From Azolla caroliniana (lineage: Eukaryota > Polypodiophyta), in NCBI GenBank assembly GCA_043228905.1, contig JBHGNT010000010.1:21204001-21268000 (forward strand): 64,000 nt of DNA, in the 5' to 3' direction. The position numbers were made by a program, and so were the translations under genes. Under the pieces are notes generated by a model. That model ran no database searches and had not been told where the DNA came from. It was given only the letters and a program-made list of their open reading frames with translations. This document shows positions 54,203-64,000 of the stretch, piece by piece (the stretch's first letter is position 1; each line of letters starts with the position of its first letter).

Positions 54203-56481
54203 GAAGAGAGTAATGGTGTGATCCCCCCCATGCTCGGAAATGCTATCCTCGGGATTCCGAGGGAGAGCAAAAGTAAAGTGTGGGAGAGGAGAGCTCCCTT
54301 AACCCCATCTCATTGTGCTCGGCTTCTTCACGCTGGCCGCAGATCAGGACATGGTGGTGTGAAACGCATCTTAATCCAACCCTCCACGAAGAGGATCTTG
54401 CCGGATATCCAATATGAGAATGTCGGTTGTGAGATCTCCGAGGATCTCTCCGAATGTGGCCTCATTCTGGGTGTCAAGCAGCCTGAGGTATGTCGGATAT
54501 TCCTGATGAGCATACACATAACACTGTGCTAATGGTTTGCTTATGAGCCACATGAAGGAATGAGATAGATGATTTGGAGCCACGTAAGGCTGTCTGCAAA
54601 ATGGGTGTTATGTTTGTAGCCTGCAATCTCTTGGTTCAATCTTTATTTGGTTTCCCTTAATTATGCTCAATTAAAAACTGTTGTTAATACGGCTACCTGT
54701 CAATCTTGATTTTCACTTCGTTCAAGTTGGTGAAATTTCTGCTATGCAGGTAGGGAGTCTTCTGCCTGATCGAGCATATGCATTTTTCTCACATACTCAT
54801 AAAGCTCAACCAGAGAATATGCCACTCTTGGATGAGGTATGATGACACAATGCACTCCATTCATGTGCTAGAAACATTTTACGTTCTCTTTATTCAGGCT
54901 CAATCTAAGAACTGTTGTCATGCACTAGAATTGTTGGTCTCTTATGTATGTAGATCCTATCCAAGAACATTACTTTATACGACTATGAACGAATTGTCGG
55001 AGATAAAGGAGAAAGGCTGGTGGCATTTGGGGAATATGCAGGAAGGGCAGGGATGATTGATTTGCTTCGAGGGCTGGGAACAAGTAATTCTTTTGAATCT
55101 TGATGTGTCTATTCATGGATGGAGAGTTTAAGCAATAGTTAACCCAATAAGAGCCTATGTCAAAGAACACTTAATTTTATATTTCCTCATCTATCCTTTA
55201 TTTATTTGCATTGGTACGTTGAAATCCCTTAGAGCTCTAATTAGCCATAGATCAGGTAGAGGAAGAAAAGGCTGCAATCTGTGTGAGTTTTCTACGGTGA
55301 TATCCAAAGAAATTCAGTATTGCTTAGCTGATCAATAAGACAATGATAACTTGTATCAAACATTTAATTTGAAGGATATCTAAGCCTTGGATATTCGACA
55401 CCATTCTTGTCTATCGGATCGGCATTCATGTATGCATCTCTAAGTGCTGCGAAAGCGGCTGTTCTTCAAGCTGGAGATGAAATAAGGACTAACGGCCTAC
55501 CTTCCCAAGTCAGCCCTCTAGTGTTTATTTTCACAAGCTCTGGAAAGGGTAAGAAACAACTGTTTTGAATTATTGTCATTCAGAAAGAAATGGTACTAGA
55601 AATGATCGTGCTTGTTGTGTGGATGCTCTCAGTATCACAAGGAGCTCAAGAAATGTTTCGTCTGCTGCCACATAAGTTTATCGAGCCTTCAGAATTACCG
55701 AAGTTAGCAGCAAGTCTAGAAATGAAAGTAAGATTTCGTGGCTAGCCAGACATCAATTTGATATTATTATGCATCTCTTTCATTCAGTGTAATGTTTTGG
55801 AAATTCCTGTGATTTCTAGGAACAACCAGCTTCTTCATTCCCGGGATCAAAAGGCAAACAGAGAACTTTTGAAGTGTATGGTTGTGTAGTGACCGCAGAG
55901 AACATGGTGGCACCAATGGATCAGACGAAGAAATTCAATAAGGTAAGAAGAGAACTAAATTGGGGAGAAGTGACAGATTTTACAAGGTAGAAAAATTGAA
56001 TGGCAGAAAACGTGCTGTTTTCTTAATAAATTTGATGAGGTGAGGATGAGCTTCCCATGTATGGGAAGATTTCTGATTGTTTCTTCAGATATGTAGCTAC
56101 ATGCAGTGTGTCATGCGTATATGAGATGGAATTTGCTTAGATAACACTCATATTCTCCAGAGAGAATTCAGATGAAAAGCTTTTTCTAGACTAAGGACCC
56201 CTCTCTGCCTCTGGTCATGTCTCTGGTCGTGTCGTACTCTCGAATCATACCCCCACCTCTGGTTGTAAAACTTCATCATAGAGAAATACATTAGATGTAC
56301 ATGAATCTCAATTGGGAAAACTAGTCCCCGCCCCCTTCCCAATCTACAAAAGAGATTGTTCATCTCTGGAAATTTAGAAATCTTTCTAAATATACTGCAC
56401 ATGTTAGCTCTGAATTCTCCATCATTTGAAAACTTAAATACAGGTTTTGTGATTGAATTTGCAGTTATTTGTTTCCATTAC

Positions 56482-56538
<57 letters not shown>

Positions 56539-57539
56539 ACCTCTCTATGGTTGGGCAGGAACATTATTATGATCATCCTGAGGAATATTGTCCAGTATTT
56601 CATGAAACAATTGCTCCGTACGCATCTGTGATTGGTAAGTCTAATATTCACTGCACACATGCACATACACGTCCATGCATGTATGTATATGTATATGTAT
56701 ATGCTTACATATTATACATTTAGATAGGTAAACTGCGTTGAAATCTTGAACTAGATTCTGAACCCATATTAATGGTTTGATTTCAATCACATTTGTTGTC
56801 TGGCATTAATTTCAGTGAATTGTATGTATTGGGAAAGCAAGTATCCGCGTCTTCTCTCGAATGGGCAGTTACAAACTGTCATGGGTTCGCATAGTCGACG
56901 TCTGATTGGAATTGCTGATATTACTTGTGACATTGGAGGATCTATCGAGTGTGTCACACGCACGACTTCAAATGAAAAGCCTTTTTATGTGTACGATTTC
57001 TTTAATGATGTTTGTTGAGGACAATATTTCAGCTTTCAAGATATTCGATTGAACTGGTTCTGGATTTCAGATATGATCCAAAATCAAACTCCTACAATGA
57101 TGATATGAATGCGGAAGGTATCCTCATTCTGGCAACTGATAATCTCCCAACAGAGCTGGCAAAAGAGGTAAATTTGTATTGGCACAATAGTTTCTCTCAT
57201 CGATCTGTACAATAATATCTGATTCTTGCAAGACTTCTCTCTGTTTATTTGCATCTCATTCTGGCTTGAAGCATTTATGGAAGTCTTTTACATCTTCTTA
57301 AGTCAATCAATATCTCATTAATTCACATAAATTTTTTCTTACAGTCGAGCAACCATTTTGGTGAAGTGCTTCTTCCGTTCGTACCAAATATGGCCAATGC
57401 CGGTGATCTCTCACAGTTACTACATCCAGTGCAACATGCATGCATTGCTCACAAGGGACAATTAACTTCGCCTTATGAGTACATTCATGGTATGCGTCGC
57501 TCACTAGAGGATGCAATACCAAATTCAACAGAAGAGGAG
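54203..57539 (+). CDS. LKR/SDH: Lysine-ketoglutarate reductase (LKR half of LKR/SDH), multi-exon
   Basis: LKR condenses lysine with 2-oxoglutarate to saccharopine, the first step of lysine breakdown in plants (cytosolic, NADPH-dependent). Exons with GT/AG borders and consistent phases: 54203-54487, 54750-54836, 54954-55083, 55375-55548, 55633-55727, 55820-55942, 56559-56634, 56816-56990, 57071-57167, 57345-57539; together 1437 nt, 479 codons, no stop. Hallmarks: WERRAPLTPSHCARLL, GCEISEDLSECGLILGVKQPE, AYAFFSHTHKAQPENMPLLDE, YDYERIVGD, AFGEYAGRAGMIDLLRGLG, GAQEMFRLLPHKF, GIADITCDIGGSIECVTRTT. This covers the whole LKR domain (about 450 aa). No SDH exon is seen downstream to 64000. The first exon is uncertain; ATG 54230 is an alternative start. 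Confidence 0.92.
56496..56537 (+). repeat. (AT)n microsatellite in an LKR intron
   Basis: About 20 AT units ending roughly 20 bases before the acceptor of the exon at 56559. Confidence 0.95.
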
Positions 57540-57755
57540 GTACGTAGACACAGTAATAGCTTTTTGTATTACATTCTACGAAAGGAACCGATGGTCGATA
57601 ATCATCAAATCCAAACATTTGATACGTTGACAAATAGATCTAAGGAATCCAAGAAAGTTCTTGGTACTTCCATATTCCCACCTTACTATGCCTTCCAAAT
57701 CTATACTTATTGCTCTCAGAATTCAAGATCTTCGATTCTCTCCTCCAATTCATAA
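57540..57755 (+). other. Possible readthrough tail of the LKR gene
   Basis: If the donor after 57539 (GTACGT) is not used, the LKR frame runs on for 71 codons to TAA 57753-57755, giving a protein of about 550 aa. The tail shows no known domain. It could be the 3' end of a monofunctional LKR mRNA or the start of an intron. Confidence 0.4.
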
Positions 57756-60210
57756 TTTTACTCCACTTACATTCAGTGGGGTTTAGACTATGTACATGTT
57801 ATGCCCAGCGAAAAAAGTGCACCTCATTCTTCTGGCTTCTAACATTGCATGCTCAGAAATATGCAACATCCAATTACTGGAAGGTCACTTGCAATGGTGA
57901 AGTTTTTGTTGAGGGTGTAAAACAGTCATGCTTACCATCTTGGGCCAGAAAATATACATTAATTTAGACATGCACGCTTGGGCCGTATATTGTGCGGCCT
58001 CCATGACTCTTTGGCTCCTCTTATACTTCACCCCTGGTTTCTTGAAGCATATATGCATATTTATCCTTCCCTTGCCAAGTATTTCTCGAACAGTTGTGTT
58101 TCAAGATGAAAACTCAGGAATTCCTACGTGATTCCTTCTTAGTATTTTCACCTTCCTTGCATAACAACAAACATTTCATCGCAAATGAGAAGTCATCAGA
58201 AAATTAATCTGCAATGTCTTTAACGATACATGCTAAACATTTACATTTTATGGGGAATCTAGCCCTTCCATTAAGAAGTCGCAAATATGGAAAACATTAT
58301 TAATCATTGGTGCTTGAAACATTTTAAATTCATCCCCATTGTTAGAGCTTCCTCATTCCACAGAGAAAAATTATCTTTGACATCTATAACTAAGCTATTT
58401 ATAACAACAAATGACAAATCTTTGTAAAATTGATCAACTATCCCTAACAAACATCCTAATTTTATGTGGATAATTACTATTACAAGGGTCTTGGGAATAT
58501 GGTAAAAAATCATAGAGTGAGTTGTTAAATCAAAGTTCAAAATTACTGTGAAGATTTATCAATAATCAATCGAGTTATCAAAACAAATTTTCACAGATAT
58601 AGTAACGATTCATAAAGTATTATAATGATTTATGTTGTTAAAACACTCTAGCATGGTAAATCTACCCTTCATGGTACATCATTCTAAGAATAACTTGATG
58701 ATGGAAAATTTTTAAGCTATTTAATTTCTTTTACTTGGAGATTTTGATGATCAATTGCTTACGATTTTGAAATTTGAAGAGAAACAACCCATAAACGCTT
58801 ATTTGCATTTCAACATCCTCTTGATTAAGCTCATCGACCTATGAGTAACATGCTTTTCCCTCTCCCCTCTCTAGATAAATTTTCAATGTCATGTTACAAT
58901 ATGTTATGTCTTCAAATGGAAGTGCACTCAAAGATGGCAAATTTTGAGTCGCCAAGAGAAACATAAATGAACTACCATAAATTTTTAGCTAATAATTCTT
59001 TCCAAGCAACAAATCAAAATTATATTCCATGCTTGTCTTCTTTGAAAAGAATCTTGAAGGAGGAGCGAGATGCACACAACAAGAGGAATGAGGAGAGTAC
59101 AATCTTAAGCAAAACATAAGGTATGATTTGAAATAAAGCTTTTCTATCATTTTAAATTATCTTTATTCTTTATTTGGATGCCATAATAATGTTAGTTTCT
59201 AGACAATTCTACAAACAAATAATAACTCTATATGCTTAGATGTAAAAAGATACATTTTCTTCATCTTAAAGAAGTTTATGTATAACGATTTAAAATTCGT
59301 TTTTAACGTGAGAGTTTATTAGATTTTTGGATTCACTTGATTTTGTCAGCTAAGCGTGGATTCCGGAACCATTGATTGGCCATTGCTCAACCAATCCCTC
59401 ATCACATAAATACGGTATCCCCCCCTAGTCATTTCCCAAGTCTCCTAATCATCGTCATCGTGCAACCTCCTCACACCTCCATTGTACTATGTCCATACAC
59501 ACGTTGAGTATTTCAACAAATAAAAATCTAATAGAAGCATGAGTGTGCTTTCTCCAACCAACACAATATTAAAATCCATGAGAATAATAGAATAAATTCT
59601 ACATATTCGTTTGACAACAAATTGTAATAATCCATGGTTACAATGTTGATTCATCATAATAATACAATTATTAATCTTCTTCATCACACTATGTTTCCTA
59701 CAACAATAATCAAGACTTGAAAGCAAAACCTAGAGCAAAAGATCAATTGATTGTAATTATCCATTCATCCATTACTATTGTTATAGCTTATACTTGTAAA
59801 TAAAGTCATTGAAACAATACAAGGCATTGTTTTAAATAAATTTATTTGACTCTATTTCTCAACTGTGTATTAACATAATTAACTTGACTATAATTAAGGT
59901 TTGAAATATTGATTATATACCATGAAGTTAAGGCCCAACTATTGAGACAATAGCTATGTTGCTTACAAAGTTATTGTGGATGTATCAATGGATCAAAGAT
60001 CACCCATTTCTATAGTTCAATGTATACGTTTGCACATAATATACTTCAATCTTGGTGAGAATGAACAAAGTGTACACACAATAACCACTTTAAGTTTATA
60101 TACCATTAGGAGTATCTCTTTTGTGAAAGTAAAGATGAGTAATTTCAACATATCCAAATACGCATAAAGAGGTATCATGATGTTGAATTTTTGTAATATA
60201 ACACAATACT
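57756..60210. other. AT-rich interval, no exons recognised
   Basis: Searched in all frames for the saccharopine dehydrogenase half (Rossmann start, C-terminal catalytic blocks); none seen. No LTR ends. May be a long intron or intergenic. Confidence 0.5.
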
Positions 60211-60216
60211 TGATCT

Positions 60217-60237
60217 CCCCCCCCCCCCCCCCCCCCC
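60217..60237 (+). repeat. Poly-C tract
   Basis: 21 consecutive C, then TTCCCC. Length should be treated with care as homopolymers are sequencing-prone. Confidence 0.9.
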
Positions 60238-60441
60238 TTCCCCTCGTTTATGTCTGAAATTTCCCCCTCTTATGGATCTTCGTATAATGAATATCTACAT
60301 GTAGACATCATATGATACATGACCATAGGTGACTTCTTGCCAACATACCACTTCAATACATACTTGTATAGGATTTTAAGAATTGTAAAAAAATAAGCAG
60401 AGTGCACTAAAAATTTTACTTAGAAATAGAGCATGACCAAT

Positions 60442-60442
<1 letters not shown>

Positions 60443-60494
<52 letters not shown>
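60443..60494 (+). repeat. (GA)n microsatellite
   Basis: About 25 GA units just before the hAT-type element. Confidence 0.95.
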
Positions 60495-60497
<3 letters not shown>

Positions 60498-60513
60498 AAA
60501 TGAAGGAAGGGAG

Positions 60514-60976
60514 TAGCAATGGGCACGGTTTCGGCTCAAACCTAACCGAACCGTTAAGCCATGGCTTAACAATTTATTGGCTTAAAGATAAATTAACCGT
60601 TTGGTTTGATTTCAAATATTATGATCCGGTTTGGTTTCGGTTTGGTTTTGAATTTCATGGTTTAACGGTTTAGCAGCTTATCAAATTCGGTTCGGTTTGG
60701 TTTTGAATTTCACGGTTTAGCAGTTTCAACTTATGTGGTTTGGTTTACAGGTTTAAAGGTTTAAAAGTTTTGAAGGTTTAAAGGTTTATGGGTTTATAAA
60801 TTTGGTTTGGTTTTGATTTATGATAAACCGATTTGGTTTGGTTCTAAATTTTTCATAAACGGTTTGGTTTAAATGGCTTCATAAAATTTAAACAGTTTGG
60901 TTTGGTTTTTTATATAAATAAATGGTTTGGTTTGGTTTGGTTTCAAGGCCAAGAAACCAAACCGCACCCATTGCTA
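60514..60976. mobile_element. Non-autonomous hAT-type element (MITE)
   Basis: 463 bp. The left end TAGCAATGGGCACGGTTTCGG and the right end, reversed, TAGCAATGGGTGCGGTTTGG form terminal inverted repeats. A perfect 8-bp duplication GAAGGGAG flanks it (60506-60513, 60977-60984), the length typical of hAT transposases. The interior is a degenerate array of GGTTTGGTTT on one strand, also familiar from plant hAT derivatives. No transposase coding, so it depends on a source elsewhere. Confidence 0.88.
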
Positions 60977-60984
60977 GAAGGGAG

Positions 60985-61454
60985 ATAGATAATGAAGAGC
61001 GTAGTGGCGACTGTCGAACAAGTCGCGGATGGAGCAAACTGCACGAAGGGAGCGAACAACAGGAACAATAGGTCGGCTACAGAACAGCTACTACATAAAT
61101 CATCTGCGGTTGGCCTGTACACGCGAGTTTGCAGGGGAGTCCGGTGCAACCCCCCCCCCCCAAAAAAAAAAAAAAATCGCCTCATCTGAGTGATGAGACA
61201 GTCGACCTTCTGTTGTTGTTGTCTGAGGAGGATAAATACATCGTACTAGGAGAAGTACATAGTGGTTGGAGATGGTTTCCTTGGTAGTGCAAGTCCAGGG
61301 TTCGCGACCGAATAGATCAGAACTCCGACATATCTTATATGCCACTTTTTCGGAGGAAATGGCTTAACATCCTCGACATTCAATTTATGTTTTAGAGGAT
61401 GTTATCATGTGGAATTTGCATATAAGGATTCGGTTAGCAACTATTAGCAATTAA
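60985..61454. other. Interval with poly-C/poly-A tract, possible SINE remnant
   Basis: C13 and A15 homopolymers at about 61149-61177, then a 200-base stretch with GGTTCGCGACC at 61291-61301, close to a pol III B box, and GTGGTTGGAG upstream. A SINE is possible but no A box of good quality or target duplication was found. Confidence 0.3.
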
Positions 61455-61852
61455 GGAGGCAAGCGGTTACAATCAGAGGCAACGACCTCTTCCTCTCTCT
61501 CACTCTCTCTGTACACAGTTGCGCGCTCTAATCTTGCGCCAACAAGAATGACAACGACTATAATCATAAGTTTGCCCTAAGTCATATTTATACTAATGTG
61601 ACTTTTCAGCTATTTACAAATATAGCCACGATGGACTCTCAGAAACATATTTACAAATATGTCTCTTCATCCGGTTCTCACCGGGCCTGCATCATCCGGC
61701 ACTTGCCGGGTACTCGTCATCCGGTTCTCACCGGGTCTGCACCATCCGGCTCTCCGTAGTCGGGTACTCGTCATCCGGTTTCGGCCGAGGCCAAGTTTGC
61801 TCATCAGTGCTGTTCTTCTCATTTCCCATCCGGAGGGACCTATTTCCTAACA
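61455..61852 (-). repeat. Inverted Copia LTR fragment of the element H family
   Basis: The plus strand ends TATTTCCTAACA, the reversed LTR start. It contains reversed blocks of the H LTR (AAGTTTGCCCTAAGTCATATTTATAC-like, CCATCCGGAGGGACC) and two diverged repeat phrases (CATCCGGTTCTCACCGGG). The left end fades near 61455, so about 250 bp of the LTR are missing. Confidence 0.8.
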
Positions 61853-62292
61853 ATAAGCACATGCCAGTGCGTTCACATAAGGTGATTGGGAAAGACCTTT
61901 GGACTAATAAGAGACAATTACGAGCCTCGGGGGATGGAAGGAAGGGTAGAGATGTCGCACTTGTTGAAAGGAGAATAGGGGGAAAAACTATGATTGATGG
62001 ATAGGTTAAATATTATTTCATGGAATGTACGGGGCTTAAGAGGCAAAAATTGTTGTAAAGTAAGGAGTATTTTCCGTCGACAATTTAGGAAGTCTTTGGT
62101 AGGTAGGATTGATGTTCTTCTTATTCAAGAGCATCATTTAAATGAGCAAAGGATTCAAAAATATGGAAATATGATGCCAGGCAAGTGGAGACAGTTCTGG
62201 GTGCCGGCAGTTGGTGATAATTGTTTGAAAGTGAGACTTTGCATTGCATTAAATGATATTTGGTTGGGCTCTTTCTTGCATTATGGAGTTTT
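61853..62292 (+). pseudogene. LINE ORF2 5' fragment (endonuclease domain), cut by element H
   Basis: From ATG 61997: RLNIISWNVRGLRGKN, then RIDVLLIQEHHLNEQRI, the N-terminal motifs of the AP-type endonuclease of plant L1-like LINEs (N in SWNVRGL, E in QEHH). The frame enters the LTR of H at 62293, where LINE coding stops. The preceding 140 bases may be the end of ORF1. The remainder of the LINE, if present, lies beyond the window. Confidence 0.8.
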
Positions 62293-62936
62293 TGTTAGGA
62301 AACAAGTCCCTCCGGATGGGAAGTGAGAAGAACAGTGTTGATGAGCAACTCGGCTGAGGCCGAATCCGGATGTGGAGTACCCGGCAACGGAAGACCCGGT
62401 GAGAACCGGATGATGAGTACCCGGCAATGGAGGACCCGGTGAGAACCGGATATTGCAGGGCCCGTGAGAACCTCTCATCGGATGGAAGGGACATATGTGT
62501 AAATATGTTCTAGAGAGCCCATTGGGGCTATATTTGTAAATAGCCCGAAAGTCATATTAGTATAAATATGACCTACGGCAAACTTAATAGTTATGATGAT
62601 AGAGTTATTGGTATAACTCCTGTACAGTGCGTAAGAGAGAGAGAGAGAGAGCGATATACAGAGATTGTGTCGCTGTTGTAACCGCCGCTAGGCGAAGATT
62701 GTGAGCAAGAGGTCGTTGCCTCTATGCTCCCTGTTGTATTCTTCTTACAAAGCGATAGTTTGGAGTCTGTGGACTCCCAGGGTTTTTCCCTCCCAGGGTT
62801 TTCCACGTTGATATCTAGTGTATTCTCTTTCTGTTTTGTGTACTTACCTCCATTCCCATTTCGTCCGTGTTTTGATTGTCACCAAGTGATCTATGCTTCG
62901 GTTGTGGCCGGAGATTAATCCGCGTATTACACGTCA
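62293..62936 (+). repeat. 5' LTR of element H
   Basis: 644 bp, TGTTAGGAAACAAGTCCC to CACGTCA. Contains about two diverged forms of the phrase amplified at 38443-38866, a (GA)n tract near 62635-62652, and ATTAGTATAAATATGACC near 62557. Confidence 0.88.
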
Positions 62937-62937
62937 A

Positions 62938-62951
62938 ATTGGTATCAGAGC
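62938..62951 (+). other. Initiator tRNA-Met primer binding site of element H
   Basis: TTGGTATCAGAGCG directly after the LTR; the standard Copia primer site. Confidence 0.93.
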
Positions 62952-62971
62952 GAAACGACACAGAAAAAAAA

Positions 62972-64000
62972 ATGGACGATTCGTTGCGAGGCATGTTCAA
63001 GCTCACCGGCTCCAATTACTCAATGTGGAAGTCGAAGATGAGGGACATGCTCGTGGTTAAAGATCTTTGGTTGCCGGTTCAGTTCGGGGACAAGAGACCG
63101 GACAAAATCGATGCCACGATATGGGAGGTGATACACATGAAGACAACGGCATACATATGGTGCTTCATCGACATGAGTCTATACAACAACTTCAATGAAG
63201 AGAGCAAGACTCATGAGCTCTGGGAGAAGATCGACATTATGTTTCAGAACAAAAATGATGTTAATCAGGTTTCAGTATTTCAGAAGCTAGTAAGACTCCG
63301 GTACCAAGACGGCTCTAGCATGGCGGAGCACATGAATGCCTTCCAGGGGCTGATCCACCAGGCAACATCATTGGAAGTACCTCTCGCCGATGAGGTACTA
63401 GCACTACTCCTGCTCGGTTCCCTCCCAGATAGCTGGGAGACATTGGTTGTCACTTTGGGCAACGCCGGGCCGGAAGGGAAACGGTTATCCCTAGCAAGAG
63501 TGAAGTGGAGCTTGCTAGATGAGGAGGCGTGTTGGAAAGACAAGGATACGAACTCCGACTCCAAAGCGCTCATTACCGAATCAGAACGCGGAAGACAAAG
63601 GAACCGTAGTCCCTAGAACTGTGAAAAGTCGGGGACACGATCAAAGTCAAGGGGAAGGTCTACCTGCTTCTATTGCGGCAAGCCGGGACACTTCCAGAAG
63701 AACTATCGGCACTTCTGAAAAGACAAGGAAACCGATGGTACCGATTCGAAGCGGACACCGGAACAGAACGGTAAAGACCGGAAGGGAACGACGGCAATCG
63801 CGGCAAGTGAAGAAGAGTTGATGCTCATCACCGAGGAGAGTGAGTTGAACCTTACCGGCGACGAGACAACGTGGGTTGTTGATTCCGGAGCGTCGTTCCA
63901 CCTTACCCCGGACCGTAAATACTTCTCATCCTACACAATCGGTGATCACGGTTGTGTCCGGATGGGGAATAAAGGTACATGCCGAATTGTCAGCATAGGA
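62972..64000 (+). pseudogene. Element H gag and protease start
   Basis: Frame from ATG 62972 (MDDSLRGMFKLTGSNYSMWKS). The gag UBN2-type domain is complete (LWEKIDIMFQNKN; FQGLIHQATSLEVPLADEVLALLLLGSLPDSWETL). TAG at 63614 interrupts; the same frame continues to the zinc knuckle CFYCGKPGHFQKNY, where the last cysteine is tyrosine, and a TGA at 63716. The protease site WVVDSGASFHLTPDR is at about 63870. The lesions fit C-to-T and G-to-A changes. Element capsid and polyprotein, truncated by the window end. Confidence 0.88.

Larger units (their letters stand above)
62293..64000 (+). mobile_element. Element H: Copia element, 5' part, runs off the window
   Basis: LTR 62293-62936, primer site, gag and protease start in one frame. 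It is inserted in a LINE endonuclease. RT, integrase and the 3' LTR are not in the window. Confidence 0.9.

Noticed and set aside
57756-60440. SDH exons of LKR/SDH
   Set aside because: I looked for the dehydrogenase half in all frames and found no recognisable segment.
61150-61345. SINE
   Set aside because: Only a B-box-like motif and homopolymers; no good A box and no target duplication.

Overview
The window is nuclear DNA of a land plant, dominated by nested LTR retrotransposons, with one clear host gene (lysine-ketoglutarate reductase) and a PPR pseudogene. Three things point weakly to a fern or another non-seed plant: a Tcn1/sushi-type chromovirus lineage, a decayed PLS-type PPR of the repetitive style abundant in ferns, and LINE remnants of a non-angiosperm flavour. 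This is inference; an early seed plant cannot be excluded.

Positions 1-34878 are a nested retrotransposon cluster. The backbone is a head-to-tail array of a GC-rich, gag-only Ty3/gypsy-related family (family C; LTRs at 8975-10402, 18896-19636 and 34011-34878). Into it went element B (1-8613, 5' end outside the window), which carries a related element A (1058-5841); an inverted solo LTR (9618-10262); chromovirus D (12093-17694); and minus-strand element E (20262-34010), which carries element F (26111-33032). A, B, E and F are autonomous-type members of one superfamily (gag with CCHC, DHG-type protease, FLDD-type RT, RNase H, integrase). C shares their LTR ends, primer binding site and a homologous gag, and so looks like a non-autonomous partner.

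Positions 34879-46000: the 5' end of a minus-strand Copia element (G), split by a 459-bp LTR-like insertion; a LINE 3' fragment; a 939-bp Copia solo LTR with eight 54-bp repeats; and an inverted solo LTR split by a very young chromovirus (I, 39863-45543, 2 mismatches between its 437-bp LTRs, TSD AGGGG). D and I have no recognisable tRNA primer site. Instead they show 12-nt complementarity between the predicted transcript start and the sequence just after the 5' LTR, the hallmark of self-primed Tf1/sushi elements.

Positions 46000-53500 are AT-rich, with a LINE fragment, a 76-bp triplication, a degenerate repeat field and a PPR pseudogene. Positions 53650-57755 hold a TATA box and at least ten phase-consistent exons of the LKR half of LKR/SDH; no SDH exon is visible. 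Positions 60000-64000 hold simple repeats, a 463-bp hAT-type MITE with a perfect 8-bp TSD, a Copia LTR fragment, a LINE endonuclease fragment, and the 5' part of Copia element H running off the window end.

All similarity statements are by-eye recognition of motifs and comparison of copies within the window; no database search was possible.
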